A stretch of DNA of 64,000 nucleotides from Pelecanus crispus (Eukaryota; Chordata; Aves; Pelecaniformes; Pelecanidae): contig NC_134653.1 in the NCBI RefSeq assembly GCF_030463565.1, forward strand, positions 30,627,150-30,691,149, read 5' to 3'. The notes under the pieces are model-generated. The model saw only the letters and a list, made by a program, of their open reading frames with translations. It was not told where the DNA came from and did not search any database. Both the position numbers and the translations under genes were made by a program. Positions 9,819-22,434 of this stretch are shown in pieces (the first letter of the stretch is position 1; each line of letters opens with the position of its first letter).

Positions 9819-12800
9819 TTAACTCTCGGAGAGCGCGTGCAGCACTTCAGCGTTTAAAGATGAGGAGTGGTGCAGGGTCACTCCGGGGGCCCCGATATTG
9901 GTCTCCCAGCATTCAAATCCACAGGCACATAAGTCTCGCTTGGCTGCTTCCACAGCCAGCGGGGAGGTGTCTGCCAAGAGGAAGGCAAGAGCAGCCAGTT
10001 AGCCAGCGAGGCCACTGCAGGGAGACTGAAACGGGCCATCGCACATTTAAACACATGCCCCCTGGAACAGGGCCAATGCCCTGAAGATCTGACACACATA
10101 AATGAACGCACTGAATTGCCCCCGTATGAAACACTGCAAACCATGCTGCCAGGTGGCTCTGCTAGACACCATCCCACGCTCGTGACATGGCTTCACATCC
10201 CACCACAGCCATACAAGGGCTAGCATCGTATCCCACTGCGTCCAAACCTGACCCCACTGGCAGGGCCGCGCGGAACGGGGGAAGGATGCCCAGGGCGAGC
10301 AGAGGAGTACTGACCTGGTCTCAGCAGGGTGATGCCACAGCCGCCCCCGCCAGCCCCGGTCAGCTTGCTATGCAGGCCGTGGGATGCCGTCACCCGGCAC
10401 AGCCTGTCCAGGGAGGGATGGCCGACTCCGATCACGTTTAAGTGGTGTTGGTTTATATCAAAGAGTTCCTAAAAGCAACCACACACAACGTGAGATGAGC
10501 ACATATGGCGACAGAAGCTCTTCACAGCTGTGGCTCCCTCCCCAGCAAGGGGCAGGGGAGCTGCCCTGCCTTCCCAGACACCCCCAGCCACGCGGCCATC
10601 TCACTTCTGCAGGGAGTTTGGCCACCAGCACGTCTCAGGGCCCAGCAGCCCTGGGCAGCAAGGTCAAGGCCAGGGTCTGAGCCCGGGGCTGCTCATCTGT
10701 CCCTGTCCCCCTCATGATTTGTGCTGCTGCTGCCCACTGCAATGACAGTGGTACGACAGGTTTTGGACCTCCTTGCTCCCAGAGGACAGAGAAAAATCAC
10801 AGTCACCTCAAGCTGCCAGCAGGCATTTATTTCAGGCGCTAAATGAGAGCTCCCCAATGCCTCCCAACTGCTTCACCTCTCCCCTGTCACACGAGTGTCA
10901 AGCAGGAGACTGTGCAAGACCCCTCGCTGGCCGTGGGAAGGGCACTAAGCCAGCATCTCTCATTCCTGGCTGTCATCCTGCCCTGCAATCCATCCAGCAT
11001 AACTAAATCCAGGGGACTTCTGACACAGCCAAGTCCGAAACAGCATTGCTGGAGAGGTGATGTGGAGTTGCCTCCCCTTGTTTGCATTGTGCAGCACTTC
11101 TCCCTCCTTGCGGGCAGGTCCTGGGCTACGAGCCAAGGGGCCTCTCACCAGCACCACGCTGGGAATCTGGCACCCAGCTCAAGTGGGGTCGAGAGGGTCC
11201 TCCCTTTGGGGGAACGCAGTGCAAGCCACTCTCCAAGCAAGGCCGCCCTCCAAGCAGAGCTGCCCAGCTCTGGCAAGCTGCAAGTGCATCTCTGCCACGC
11301 TGTCCCAGCCAGCCACAAACCCTGCTGCCCCTGGAGAAAGCTGCCACAGCAGCAAAGCCCAAATGGCCCAAGTGATGGACACCACCACACAGAGGTGGGA
11401 GTTACAGCTTCTCTCCTCCCAGTACTAAAGGTGAGGAATTAAGGAACAGAGGGAAGGGCTTGGCCCACGCTCAGGGCAAGCCTGGACCAGGGCCAGGAAC
11501 TGACACCGGGCCCCCAAGCACTGCAGTGCCCTCCCGGCTCATCAGCACCATCAGTGGAGGAAGCTCATTCTCAACATCACTGGTCTGACACCACGACTCA
11601 CTCATCTCCCTGGCATGTGGTGGCGGTTCCCCTCGCTGTCCCAGCGGGTGGTCACAAGCAGGGAGCCAGCTGAGACGGGACCAGTCCCAGAGAGGCTCCC
11701 TAACAGGAGCCCTGTGCTCCCTCCTCCAGCCGGTGCCACCAAGCGCTTCCCTGCCTGCAGCTCACGGAGGGATGCTGTGCACAGGGAGTGGCGGAAGCCA
11801 CGTTGTAGCATGGCAGCAGTCAGTCACAGTCAGCTCCGCACGGGTCTCCTGCCAACACCACACAGGAGGGCACGATGCAGAAATAGTCCCCTTCCCCCCT
11901 CCCTGAGCGTTTCTGTACTGCATTTAAACAAATGCAAGGAGATGCATTAGCCAGTCGCATGCAGAGCGCATATATTGCAAGTTCTGTGCTGGGTTGGACA
12001 GATGTCCATCTAGAGGCCTCTTTATATGCCTGAGTGAGGGCACAGCACTGTCTACGATGATCCAAGACACCTGTCATCTCCTGATCCAAAATCTGCCAGG
12101 AATCGGATGACAGCTTATGACACAGTAGACTAGTTCGATGGTTCAAATACAATGCTGTCCAGAACTGCACATTTCAGAAACAGCTAAATATATATATATT
12201 TATATATATGCGCTGCATATAATCAACTGTGCCTCTGCGGGCAATTCAAGCACAAGACAAACTAACAGATTCCAGACAGAAACCTGCTCACTGCAGTGCT
12301 GCTTCCCAGGCATTGTATACAAGGCTGCTTTGGCATCTTTCATGTGAGGATCTCAAAGCACGCTTCAAATTAGCCCTCCTCTTCTCCATCTCCCAGTACT
12401 TCCCACAGTCTGAGCAATCATGCATTAAGGTGGAGAGGAGTTGTGTGAAGTTGCACTGCAAACAGGCTCCAGACCTCCCCCAGCTGATGCCAGCTCAGCC
12501 CTCGTTAGGGTCAGTGCACCCTGATGGGTACAGAAACCCACCACCCTCTTGGTGCAAAGGGAGCAGAAGAACTTCGCTATGAATCCCATGGGAGACCCTC
12601 CCATGCCTGCTGCAGTCCCAGCACCAGCTCACCCACATACAGTGAGGTGCAACACGGCCTGAAACAAAGAGGAGAAGGCTGTACCAACCATCTGCTAACG
12701 GAGCGGCCCTACGCTGCTGCTACAGGTCAAGCTGGGACAGCAGCTCTGTCCACCCCAGACCCCCTCCCATACCTCCGGGGCACACTCCGGAGCTGTGGAG

Positions 12801-15800
12801 GGGACAACCTGCCAGCGAGAGCAAGGACAAGCAGAGGTCCTCATGGGAGAGCCGAGGGGAGGGATGCAGATGCCAACAAGGAGCTACACCGCTGGTACCA
12901 AATGGTTCTTGACCGTCCAAGTCACTTGGCACCCAGGGCCAGGCCAGGTTTGCCTCAGCTAGGATGCTGCCACACATCCTTACCCCACGGTTGTATGAAT
13001 CAGTATTACAGTGCTCTCGGCACTGCAAAAGACTTCTTCCACTTGGAAGCACGTCTCCCCCCACCACAGCAGCCTCTCCTACTTTGAACAAAGCCAAGAC
13101 AAACACAGATCTTTGTATGCACCTCATGCATCAATGTCAGGTCAGCTCTGGGCACAACTCTGTTAGTTACTGTCTGGAGCCAGGATGAGCGCAGAGCAAT
13201 GGGAGCTGGCTCATAACCAGTCCATCACAAACCAGTGGCTGCTGGGCTCTCTGCTCTCCACTCCAGCCTTGGCAATGACAAAGCAGTTGCTTCACAGGCA
13301 GCGACTGCCAGAACGAGCGTGGCTGGCCCGCGGCGCAGGGAGGCAGCGTCTCAGCCTGAACTCACTCCACATTTCTTAGCAAAGGAAAACAAAACCTCCA
13401 GAGCTACAGGTCCACAAAGCACCAGCCCCACTCCCTCCCTCCCTGTCCACTGCTGTGGAGAGACACCAGCAGCATTTTCCGTCCCTTGGCTCCAGGAAGG
13501 GCATTAAAAGCAGCGCACACAGACCATGGTTTCACTCGGAACTGAACATTTCCTGCTATCAAATTTTTTCTTAGACCTAATGTTCTTTAAATGACATTTT
13601 GATGTTCAACAGTAACAGTGTCTAAAAATACTGGCGAACAAGCCCTTTACCTCCAGCACAGGGTAATACTCTGGTGATGGATTTGCAGGCATCGCTTCCA
13701 GAACACTTTGGCACTCCTGAGAAATTGCATCGATGGAGTCCAGCACCGGGTTCATTATAGCAGGGAACTGAGAAGGGGGGGAGGCAAGATGTGAGAAGGC
13801 TGCTCGCTAGCCTTCTAATACCACTGTGATAAAACTGGCCCCAGCCTCTTGGAGCTGGACAACTCCTCACCCCACTTGGGGCTACTCATTCACGGGAAGC
13901 CTCCCTGCAGAGAAGGGCAACGGTAAAGTTGCTCTCACCTGCAGAAACTGGAGGCCAGAGGAAGTAACTGGTGATTTTTGTGGCAAGCCCTGTTAGTGCT
14001 GGAGAGAGGGAGGAGGCAAGCTGCACCCCCATTCCCAGGGCAGCTGGGTGTTAGCTAGCAGCAGGAATGCAGTGACCACAGGACAGATCTCCCATGAGAT
14101 CGCCATGAGACCTGCAGTCCCGCATGAAGAGATCGGAGCTCGTGAGGGTTATCCCCCGACCCTGCCCCAGCACACATCTCCGCCCCCACAACCATGCAGG
14201 TGCTGCACCTTCAGGATCTTCTCTTTGACACCAGCCACCAGGACCTTGGTGCTTCGAGGGACTTTTGTGTTGGTCAGCAAAATCCTCAATGTCGGCACCC
14301 TGGAAGCAACAAGAGATATCCCGTTGCCTCTCTGCTTCACGGTCCCCCAGCAGCTCCCAAGGCCCAGACAGCTACAATTCCTTCTGCCTCAAAAGGCCTA
14401 TTTGAGCAAGACACCCAAGATAAGGAGTCCCATTAGTTTTAAAAAAGTTAAGCAGGTGCTTAAGTGCTGGCTGGATTCAGGCTTGTTCCTCTTAGATACA
14501 AGGAACAACTGTACTAGTGCTATAAATAGGACTGTAACACATTTACTGAAATCCATGTTTTTCAAGTAAAATTTTTCCTTTGAAATACTATCTGCAAGAC
14601 TAGCCAGCAGTAGCCATTAACTGCTAATAGAGCAATTTCATGCACTGTGGAAGATTTTAATGGAGTCAGATTATACTTCATTGGCAGGAGGCAGAGGGAA
14701 CACGCAGGACCTGGATTTGTCTCTGCAGCTTGGTTTTCACACAGTCCTACCACCAGGTAAACAAAAAGTTCCCCCTCCCCACAATGTCATTTGCTGCCAG
14801 GAGCAGACCCGTTCCTACTGCCCATAATGCCATGAAATTAATATTGATCCTCTGCGCTGTGTTCATCTAATGTCAGATAATGACCAAACATTTCATTGCT
14901 CCTGTTCACCCCAAACCAAGACAACACTCAAGCTACCCACACGCACGGCAAAATCTGCCTACAAAACCCTTCCACCATGCTGTTAGCAATCTCCCATCAA
15001 TCTCATACCCTATGAGATCCACCCAATGCCTCTTTGACATATTCCACCCACTGTATGCAAGCGTTATTTTTAAACTCGAATATTACCTCTTTAATGGTGT
15101 GATTTTTCCTGATTGGTATCTCAGGGCTCCACCTAAAGTAAAATACATGCATTGTCTCAGTACACAGCAAGCTGAGAGATAACACAGTGTCATAAGAGAC
15201 AGAAGGTCTTTCATCTTTAGAACTTCACCCAGAGCATATGACAGTAATTGCAAGAAACACCAGCTAAATGAACCATGTTCTCAGACAGCATGAATCTGCC
15301 TAACCCTGCTGACTTAATGAGAGGGTCTGGCCGGACGTAATTAACCCAATGCCTTTCCCTTTGCTCTCCTCTACTTTGGGATCACATTAAATATTTTTTA
15401 AAAGGCAAAGACTTTGGCCAGCATTAAATCTTTACTGAAAAAAGGAATCAAGCAGCAATTCCCTGGGGCAGAGCCAAGCACGCAGGTTTCAAACTGGACT
15501 GAACGTGTGCACTCATGTCAGCAGCCATCCTTCGGCATGGAATTTCATTGTCCAGAAGCAATGTCTCACTTGGCTCCTACTTTTACAGAGACATTGTGAT
15601 TAGGTCTCATTAGAAAGATTATTAAAAGTCGCCAAGGACACTTCCAAACCACTTGGAAGTCTCTGTTAACTGAAACTAAATGACAGCTGTCCAACTGCAT
15701 TTTCTACCGCATTATCCTTGGGACAGGATTAGGTTTCTTTGTTCACGCCAGAATGTTTAGATTTCAGTTATTTGCAGCAGGGTCTCTGCCCCACAGCACT

Positions 15801-18800
15801 TGCCTGGGGGACACAGATCTCTGGTGTTAGCAGCCAGTTCCCAACAGCCCAGTCCCAGCTTACAGATGGGGCAAACCAAGACAGGGAAGGATTCCCTCTA
15901 CTCAGGTCAAAACAGGGACCCGAATTTGGGAGTTTCTGGTCCCTTTGCTGCACCTCAGTGCAGTGAGGCAACCTGCTGATCCAGTGTCTCTGCAGCAACC
16001 CCAACCGAGCCTTATCGCTCAGAGAAATGCAACTTGTGGCATCTGCTCACCACCTTCCCACAGCTGATGCACACTCTGCAGCAGAGAACGGAAACATGTC
16101 TGCTGCTCTGCCACGCCATCAGCCTCTCCTCAGCACCCATATTCAGTGCCGGGGAGCAGCAAACACACACGTACCCCAGGTACCAACAGCATTATCCACA
16201 CCCGAGGGATTGCCATGGATCACCTGCTCCCCCTGGAAGGCCCAGCTGTTAATCAAAGTCAGCTCTTCTTCTGTCCACCTGAAATGCAAGAAAATTACTC
16301 CAACACACAACCCAAACCAGCACATGCAGACTGACAGACCCAAGCACCAGAGGCCGCAGGAGATACCAAAGCAGTGGGAACCACACAAGGCACCCAGTTG
16401 CTGTGGGAAGCCCCAGCACTGCAAATTCCCTCTGCGCACTGCATTCTTTCCTGCATTCTTTCAGCAGAGAGCGGACATCGCTGTTTACAGCACCTAACTG
16501 GCACTTGGCACTTTTCTGCATGGCAGCACGCAGAACACATCCAGCCCCACAAGGGGAACTGGCGCTGCTCCACGGACAAAGACAGCACGAAGGGCACAAC
16601 TGCTACCCAGCACTCCTGCTGCAGGCCAACGGCGAGGGAGGGAGCAGATTCAGGGAGAAGATCCTAGCCCTGGCCTACTGAAGATCAAATTTAACTGAAC
16701 GCAAGTCCAGACCTATCCCCGCCTCCCCGACACTGCGTGTTACCACATATCTCAGCCTGAGATCCTGCTCACCAACAGGCAGGACGGTGTATTTATAGAC
16801 ACAGAAGGCACAATGTGAGAAGAGAATAGTAAACGTTGCATTTCACACGTGCAACTTCAGCCTCTAATTGCCAGCTGCTCAGCTGCAGAAGCCTCACAAA
16901 TTGGGTCAAAAGGTGTAGTTAGAACTAATTTACTATCTCCAGCAAAGACTTTGATTTTTAGGGATTAACTCCTAACACTTCAAGCTGCACCGGGTGCTGG
17001 CATTTAGAGCACAGAAGGGAACCAAATGCAGATCCAGGTGGTGTTATGCTAAAAACACAAAAACAAGTCTTTCTGTTGTCTTAAAAGCAGTCACATAAAC
17101 CGGTAAGTGCTTTGAGAGTTTAAATGCTGGCACAAAGAGTTTGGTGCTGGGTCAGACTCAGCAAGGATCAAGGCCCCTGACTGAACATAGTAATTAATGG
17201 GCTGTAGCAATACAAAAAGCAAACGCGGAGCTGCCAGTTACAAAACTATTGCTGGCTGCAACTTCACGGCAATTCCACCACAGTACCTTCTCCTCCAGCG
17301 CCTCCCAAAACCCCACTGCTCTGGGCTTGCTTCTGCAAAGCATGCACCCACACAACCACCTTCAGAACTCACCAGTCTACTTCAAACCCACTCACTCCCT
17401 CCACGCTGAAGGACTCTCTCAAACTCTGGCAGCCCAAGGGAAGCTTGACACCCACAGGGAGCCAGCTAGCCCTCCTGCACCCTGCTGTACCACGCTTAGA
17501 CTCACAGAGGCACACAAATACACATCCCTGACCCTCCCCTGGCACACAGCACTGCCTGCTCTGCAGTGCAGACACACAGCGCACATCCCAAGCCACCATT
17601 CAAATGGCCTCATGCACAGTGGCATCAGATATCCCAGCATCAGCAACGTTCTGAAGAGATCAGAGCTGGTGTTTGGTGTAGCAAGAACGTGCATTCAACA
17701 GGTTTTTAGACTATGGGGCCCAGAACAGGTATTACCTGATGGAGAAGAGGAACAAACATGGATTTTGGAAAAGCATCACACAGTCCTACATGAAAGTCAC
17801 TTACAAGAACAGTCACTGACTACTGCTAAGGCAAAGCAGAAATTCCAAGAGCCACTTGCTATCTGGAAGCTGCTTCCTTTAACTCCCCACTTCCCTGGGC
17901 CTCAGCTGAATGTCTTTATCCATCTCCACACACCTTTCTTTTCACTTGCCAATATTTAATCTGTGAAGCATTCAGGAAAACAGCTCACACCACCAATACT
18001 CAAAATAGAAGCACAGTTTGCTGTAAACCACTTGTTTTTAATCCTCTTTGAGAGGCTGCGATTCTTCTCTACACAGGAGTCATCACATCACGCTGTTCTT
18101 TTCTTGCGACGTTAAGCAAAAACCTTCTGAAGTCTGACACCCCCATCTCTCACTTACCCCTCTGCATGCCAGCTGGAAGAAAAAAATTACGCTGTATTCA
18201 AGCTGAACCTAAGACATGCAAGCAGGGAATGAAGACATCCTCGCTGCCTGGTTTGGAACTGGCCTTTCATTTCTCATGCCGTGTGACTATTTGGGAGATT
18301 TGCCTGAGCACAGCGTACAAACTGCTCCGCTCTAGGAACGTGTTTCTGGGTCAGGCTGCAAACTCTGTTTTTGAAGCAGAATACAGTTACCCCCTCTTGC
18401 TGTCTCACTTTCAGTCCCACACAAAATCCGCAGAAGCCAACCATAAAAGGTTTGCACCTGGCACCGAACGAACAATAGAGGGTTCTGACGCTCCAGCTGT
18501 GATATGCATCTTTAAACAGAGCCTCCTCAGACACACAGCAGAGCAGACCAGTTTTTCAAGACTGAACTCTAAGGGAAAGAACCCAAGGGCAGAAGGAAAG
18601 AAACTCCCTTTCACCAGCCACTGATAAAGGGGAGACACAGGCAGGAGATCAGAAGGAAATGTGCCACATGCAGAAAAAAATTCAAGTGAAAATGCAGAAA
18701 AACCAGAAAGGATCCTCAATTCCTTGAGAACTCAAAGCAAAATCTGGAAGATGCTCAGGGATAGAGAAGAAACAGATTAAAAAAATTCACCACATTAATG

Positions 18801-21800
18801 CGCGTGATTTATTTGCTTAGCAAAATAAAGCTTTTTTTTTTTTTTTTTCTTTTTAGTATGTATATCTTAAACTAGACAAGTGAAATGGTGCAAGTTTTAC
18901 CAAGTCTCTGCATCCAGTTGCTTTTATCAGAAGCGAATTGTAAACACGTGATTCACAGGTCAGAGCCCTGGGGACAGAGCACATCTCTGCTGCTGGGAAC
19001 GCAGGGCAGCGATAGGACAGGAAGGGACAGGAGCTGGGCTCAAGGTGCCACTGCTGCGGCCACGGCCACAGCCCAGGAGATGGCCAGGGAGACCAAGAGA
19101 GGTGCCAGTGCCAGAATTTGTGCAAGTAAAAGGAAAGACAGGGGCACAGAGAACAGAGCTGCCCCAGGCCACGCATCCAAAGCGGGGAAGCTTCCCCGAC
19201 ACGTTACCTGGCTGTGGACTCTCCCTCGTTCAGAGGGCACGAGATGGCTCCACATGCTGTCAGCAGGGCCGCCGCCAAGCAAACAGCATAGGCGGCACTT
19301 GAACCCAGCCCGGCTCCCGTGGGCAGCTCAGACCACACCAGTATGTCCACGCTCGGAACATCTCTGAAACGCAAACACACAGGATGTAACATAACGACCT
19401 TGAATTCCATCTTGAGACAACATTTCAAAGGCAAAAAGATGCCAGTTAGGACTGATCACACGAAAAGCTGGTTGAAAACTGGCAACATCAGCACATGCAT
19501 ACGCATCCGACACACAGGGGCTTCACGAGTGCTCAGTTAGCACAGCTGAGTAGCCTTGCTAAGCCATTGTACTAGAACAAAGCCTTGCTGAATTGGATCT
19601 ATGATTAGCACAGCTTGTCAAGCTGCTAGCAGGGCCACTTAGTAACTAAATACTTGAGCAGCACCACAAAGAGACCCTTCAAAGATTGTTGTAAACACGA
19701 ATTTAAACATATTTCTAAATAAAGCCTAAATATCCCAAATCCATCACTGCATAGTTACATCCCACTGGAGTGACAAGCTGATGGGGAAGATGAAATATGC
19801 ACATATCTGTGTCCCTTTTCTCCACTGAATGCGTCTGGGTTGTGTTACAGACCCTACCATCAAACCCAGGAGCTTTTTCCGGGCTGGTGAGTGACACGAA
19901 CTATGAACTGATGGTTTCAGAGCAGGCTGATGACAGCCCCAGCACTATCACCAAGGAACTCGGAGACTGCAAAGCAAAACACGATGCAGCTACACATCAT
20001 AATTCTTTAACCTTTGATTCCTTTGCTATGAATATTGAAGTCAGGTTCTGACTTGGTTTAAAAGAGCAAGCAGTGCTGCATCAGACATTGCCCTGAGCAC
20101 CTGTCCAGTAACTTACACTAGTATCATCAACAGTGTTGGTCAAGTTCAGAAACTGGAACAGCCCTGAGCTGTGGTTACCCCAAGTTCTCATATTTTTAGG
20201 GGGATTCAGACCACAAGAGGGATCAGACTTAGCTCAGACAATGAATTCACAGCTCGTTTCTGCAGCAGTTTTTTTAACTGAAGCCAGGATGAAATGAGCT
20301 GCCTGCTGGAGGGAGAGCTGTCTCTGCTGCTGTTGACTGTGCAGGAAGGGTGCAATGAACTGCTCTGACTTAAACACCTCAAAGGTAGGTGCCTAACAAG
20401 AGCAGACGATTGCCAGCCCACCTGCTTGGGGCACCCCACCCACCAAACAGCTCAGCTCTGAAGAGCATCTCCTGAGGTGCTCAGAACGTAAATGAAGTGA
20501 GATTCCTTGTAATTTCTTATTTTGCCTCAAAGATTTGGTTTCTTCCTGTGACCTTGTCGAAGCAATAAATGGTGAACAACACTCAAGACAGCATGTTTAT
20601 TTTAGGGCAGGAAGATAGCCTTACCCATACTTAGCTGAAATAGCCAGGCACATATACAGAAAGGCAAGAGTAGCAAGGCTCTCAGGAGCTGAGGCTCCGG
20701 CAGCGATTCCAGCAAACTCTTTCAGTGTATCCAGCTGTTCTATGCTGGGGGACTTAGATTCATCAAAGTCAGCTATGGAAGCAAGCAGGGGAGAATTTAA
20801 ACACTTAAAAACCAGGGAACTGTTAAACTTGAAAGTAGTATTTACAAGAACAACAACAACTGTTATAGTATGCAGAAACAGATTGAGCCAATTTCAGATT
20901 TCGCCTACAAACTTTCTACCTGAGGATTCATGATAAAAGCAAAATGTCCACCAGCCACTCTGAAAACCCAGTGTTTCCACACCCGCATTGTATTACAGCA
21001 ACTGCCTCCTTGCCTACACTTTCCAGTACGCCCATCCATCACTATGCAGAACTTGGCAAGTCAAAAACTCTTTATTAAAGAATGTGGATATTCTGATGCA
21101 CTTCACATGAGCCTGGACTCCAAATGGCCAGGAGCAGGCATCAGTATTAGAGAACTTCTGGTCAGCGCTGAGAGAGGTTACCAACACTCTGATTCAGCAG
21201 ACTTTGTTCTGCTTTCTGCTAAGCAAACAGTGTTCCTGAGGGGCACAAGAGTTAAGCACCAGGTATTCCAGAGGGAAATGGCACAGCGGCCAGTCAGGGG
21301 CTCTACCCAGTACAAAATGCTGCAGAAATTCCAGTGAGGGCTAGCATGGGGCAGAGAGGCAGGAAAACAGGCCCTGTATCCCTGCCTTCCCCAAGAGCCT
21401 GCAACTCAGACCAGCTTCAGAGGGACTCCTTTTTGGCCCCCCATCAGTAATACACCTGGATGTGGTCCCCGGCTGGCTTCTGTATGTATTACACCACCAC
21501 TTCAGCAGCAGCAGCACTAGAACAAGCCCCTGGGAACCTGAAACAGGACACAGCCACAGCAAGGGCCCTTCACAGATACCAGAGCATCAGGCAGGTCACA
21601 AGAGGCACGCAGAGGGAGTGGGGGTGCCTGAGCTGGAGGTGTGCAGGGACACGTTAGTTAAGTACACGCTGAGCGTGGTCACAGATGACAAGGCCCAGCA
21701 ACACTCTGCGGTGGGAACATATAACCCTGCGGGGCCCCAGTGCAGTCACTGGGCAGAAAGCACCGAGCAGGACCGAGAGCCCCACGCTTCGCAGGGGCAG

Positions 21801-22140
21801 CGGTTTCCTCCTCCCACCGCTTGCCTGCAAACCCCCCCCGCAGGGCTTGGAGGCGGGGGGTGTCCCAGCTCCTGACGACGCCGACGCCGGGCAGGCGGAC
21901 GCACACCCTGCCCTCAGCGCAGGGCCGCAGGCGGAGGAAGGTCCTCAGGTCCAGCGCCACGGCCAAGGCCACCTGCGGGCGAGGAGAAGCGGAATCAGGG
22001 GAGGGGAGGGAGAAGAGCCGGGCCGGAGCCCCGGGAGCCCCCGGCGGCAGCAGGCTCCTTACCTTGCCGTGCACCACGGCGTGCTCCCCGTGCAGGATCA
22101 CCTTCCCCGGGGCGGACAGCACCAGGCTCCGCTCCCACAT
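9819..22140 (-). CDS. MVK: Mevalonate kinase, complete, 10 coding exons
   Basis: MVK phosphorylates mevalonate with ATP to 5-phosphomevalonate, early in isoprenoid and sterol synthesis. Coding exons in transcript order: 22140-22063, 21972-21825, 20772-20625, 19363-19208, 16278-16175, 15132-15087, 14299-14209, 13767-13651, 10468-10315, 9970-9819 (TAA). They total 1194 bases, or 397 residues; human MVK has 396. Exon lengths agree with the human gene except one extra codon in exon 3. GHMP-kinase marks: N-terminal [17 protein letters not shown], the ATP loop [11 protein letters not shown] (residues 139-149), [11 protein letters not shown] with the presumed catalytic Asp205, and [13 protein letters not shown] near the C terminus. 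The start is ATG at 22140; an in-frame TTG three codons upstream is not used. Intron 2 has a GC donor. The gene shares its promoter with MMAB. Confidence 0.97.
11425..11538 (-). repeat. MIR-like ancient SINE fragment
   Basis: The plus strand reads like the reverse complement of a MIR-family tRNA-derived SINE: a GAGGAATTAAGGAACAGAGG segment, then GGGCTTGGCCCACGCTCAGG, then a GCCAGGAACTGACACCGGG-type segment. The similarity is from memory of the consensus and diverged. Confidence 0.4.
12187..12210. repeat. TA-rich microsatellite
   Basis: An alternating TATATA run of about 24 bases with one TTTA interruption, within MVK intron 8. Confidence 0.7.
15133..16174 (-). other. MVK intron 5
   Basis: This intron of about 1 kb lies between the exon encoding the GVDNAV motif and a 46-base microexon. 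It contains a MIR-like fragment at 15856-15968. No other feature is recognised. Confidence 0.8.
15856..15968 (-). repeat. MIR-like ancient SINE fragment
   Basis: The segment CAGCTTACAGATGGGGCAAA followed by ACTCAGGTCAAAACAGGGAC and CCGAATTTGGGAG resembles the reverse complement of the MIR core. It is one of the clearer examples here but is diverged. Confidence 0.45.
16279..19207 (-). other. MVK intron 4, no other feature seen
   Basis: This 2.9 kb intron, phase 2, lies between the exon with the GHMP ATP loop and the exon with the catalytic Asp. A T-rich tract sits at about 18832-18850. I see no nested gene, small RNA signature or clear transposon. Confidence 0.75.
19364..20624 (-). other. MVK intron 3, nothing recognised
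   Basis: A 1.26 kb intron in phase 2 with standard GT and AG ends. No repeat or coding signal is recognised. Confidence 0.75.
20773..21824 (-). other. MVK intron 2 with non-canonical GC donor
   Basis: The exon-intron junction reads GCAG|GCAAGC on the minus strand at 21825/21824. The acceptor ends CATAG at 20773. Exon 2 is then 148 bases in phase 1, the same length and phase as human exon c.79-226. A GT alternative eight bases downstream (AGCG|GTGGGA) would change the frame. The junction is therefore read as a GC-AG intron. Confidence 0.8.
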
Positions 22141-22434
22141 CTCCCGCAACAGGACACGGCCCCTCAGGAATCCCGCGCCGCCACCACCGCCTCAGCTGCC
22201 CAACTCCAATCACGCGGAGTGACAGCGCCGCTCACCAATAGGAGCCGCGCTCTGCCCCGCCCTCCTGGAGCTTAAACCAATAGCCGGGATCGTTGCGAGG
22301 GTGGGATTTCGGGAAGGCCAATCAGAGGGCGGCGGCGCGGAGTGGTGCGGCGCTGGGGTGACAGCGCGCGTGGGCGAAGGGAGGGACGGCGGCCGCGGAG
22401 GGTCAGGGACCGGCGGCTACGGTGGCCGGGAGGG
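22141..22434. promoter_or_regulatory. Divergent MVK/MMAB promoter with CCAAT boxes and SRE-like site
   Basis: The two start codons lie 294 bases apart on opposite strands. Four CCAAT boxes, all plus-oriented, lie at 22206-22210, 22235-22239, 22277-22281 and 22318-22322. A GC box (GCCCCGCCC) is at 22254-22262, and TGGGGTGA, the reverse complement of the sterol regulatory element core TCACCCCA, is at 22354-22361. In mammals this pair is known to share an SREBP-2-responsive promoter, and NF-Y and Sp1 are the usual partners. No TATA box is seen. Binding is inferred from motifs. Confidence 0.75.

Larger units (their letters stand above)
10469..13650 (-). other. MVK intron 8, containing a MIR-like fragment
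   Basis: This 3.2 kb intron separates exons ending GAG and starting GAA, phase 0. It holds one MIR-like fragment (11425-11538) and a TA-rich microsatellite (about 12187-12210). Nothing else is recognisable. Confidence 0.8.

Noticed and set aside
22141-22149. Upstream TTG start for MVK adding Met-Arg-Glu
   Set aside because: A TTG start is not expected in a vertebrate nuclear gene. The ATG at 22140 aligns with the human start and gives the same length of N terminus.
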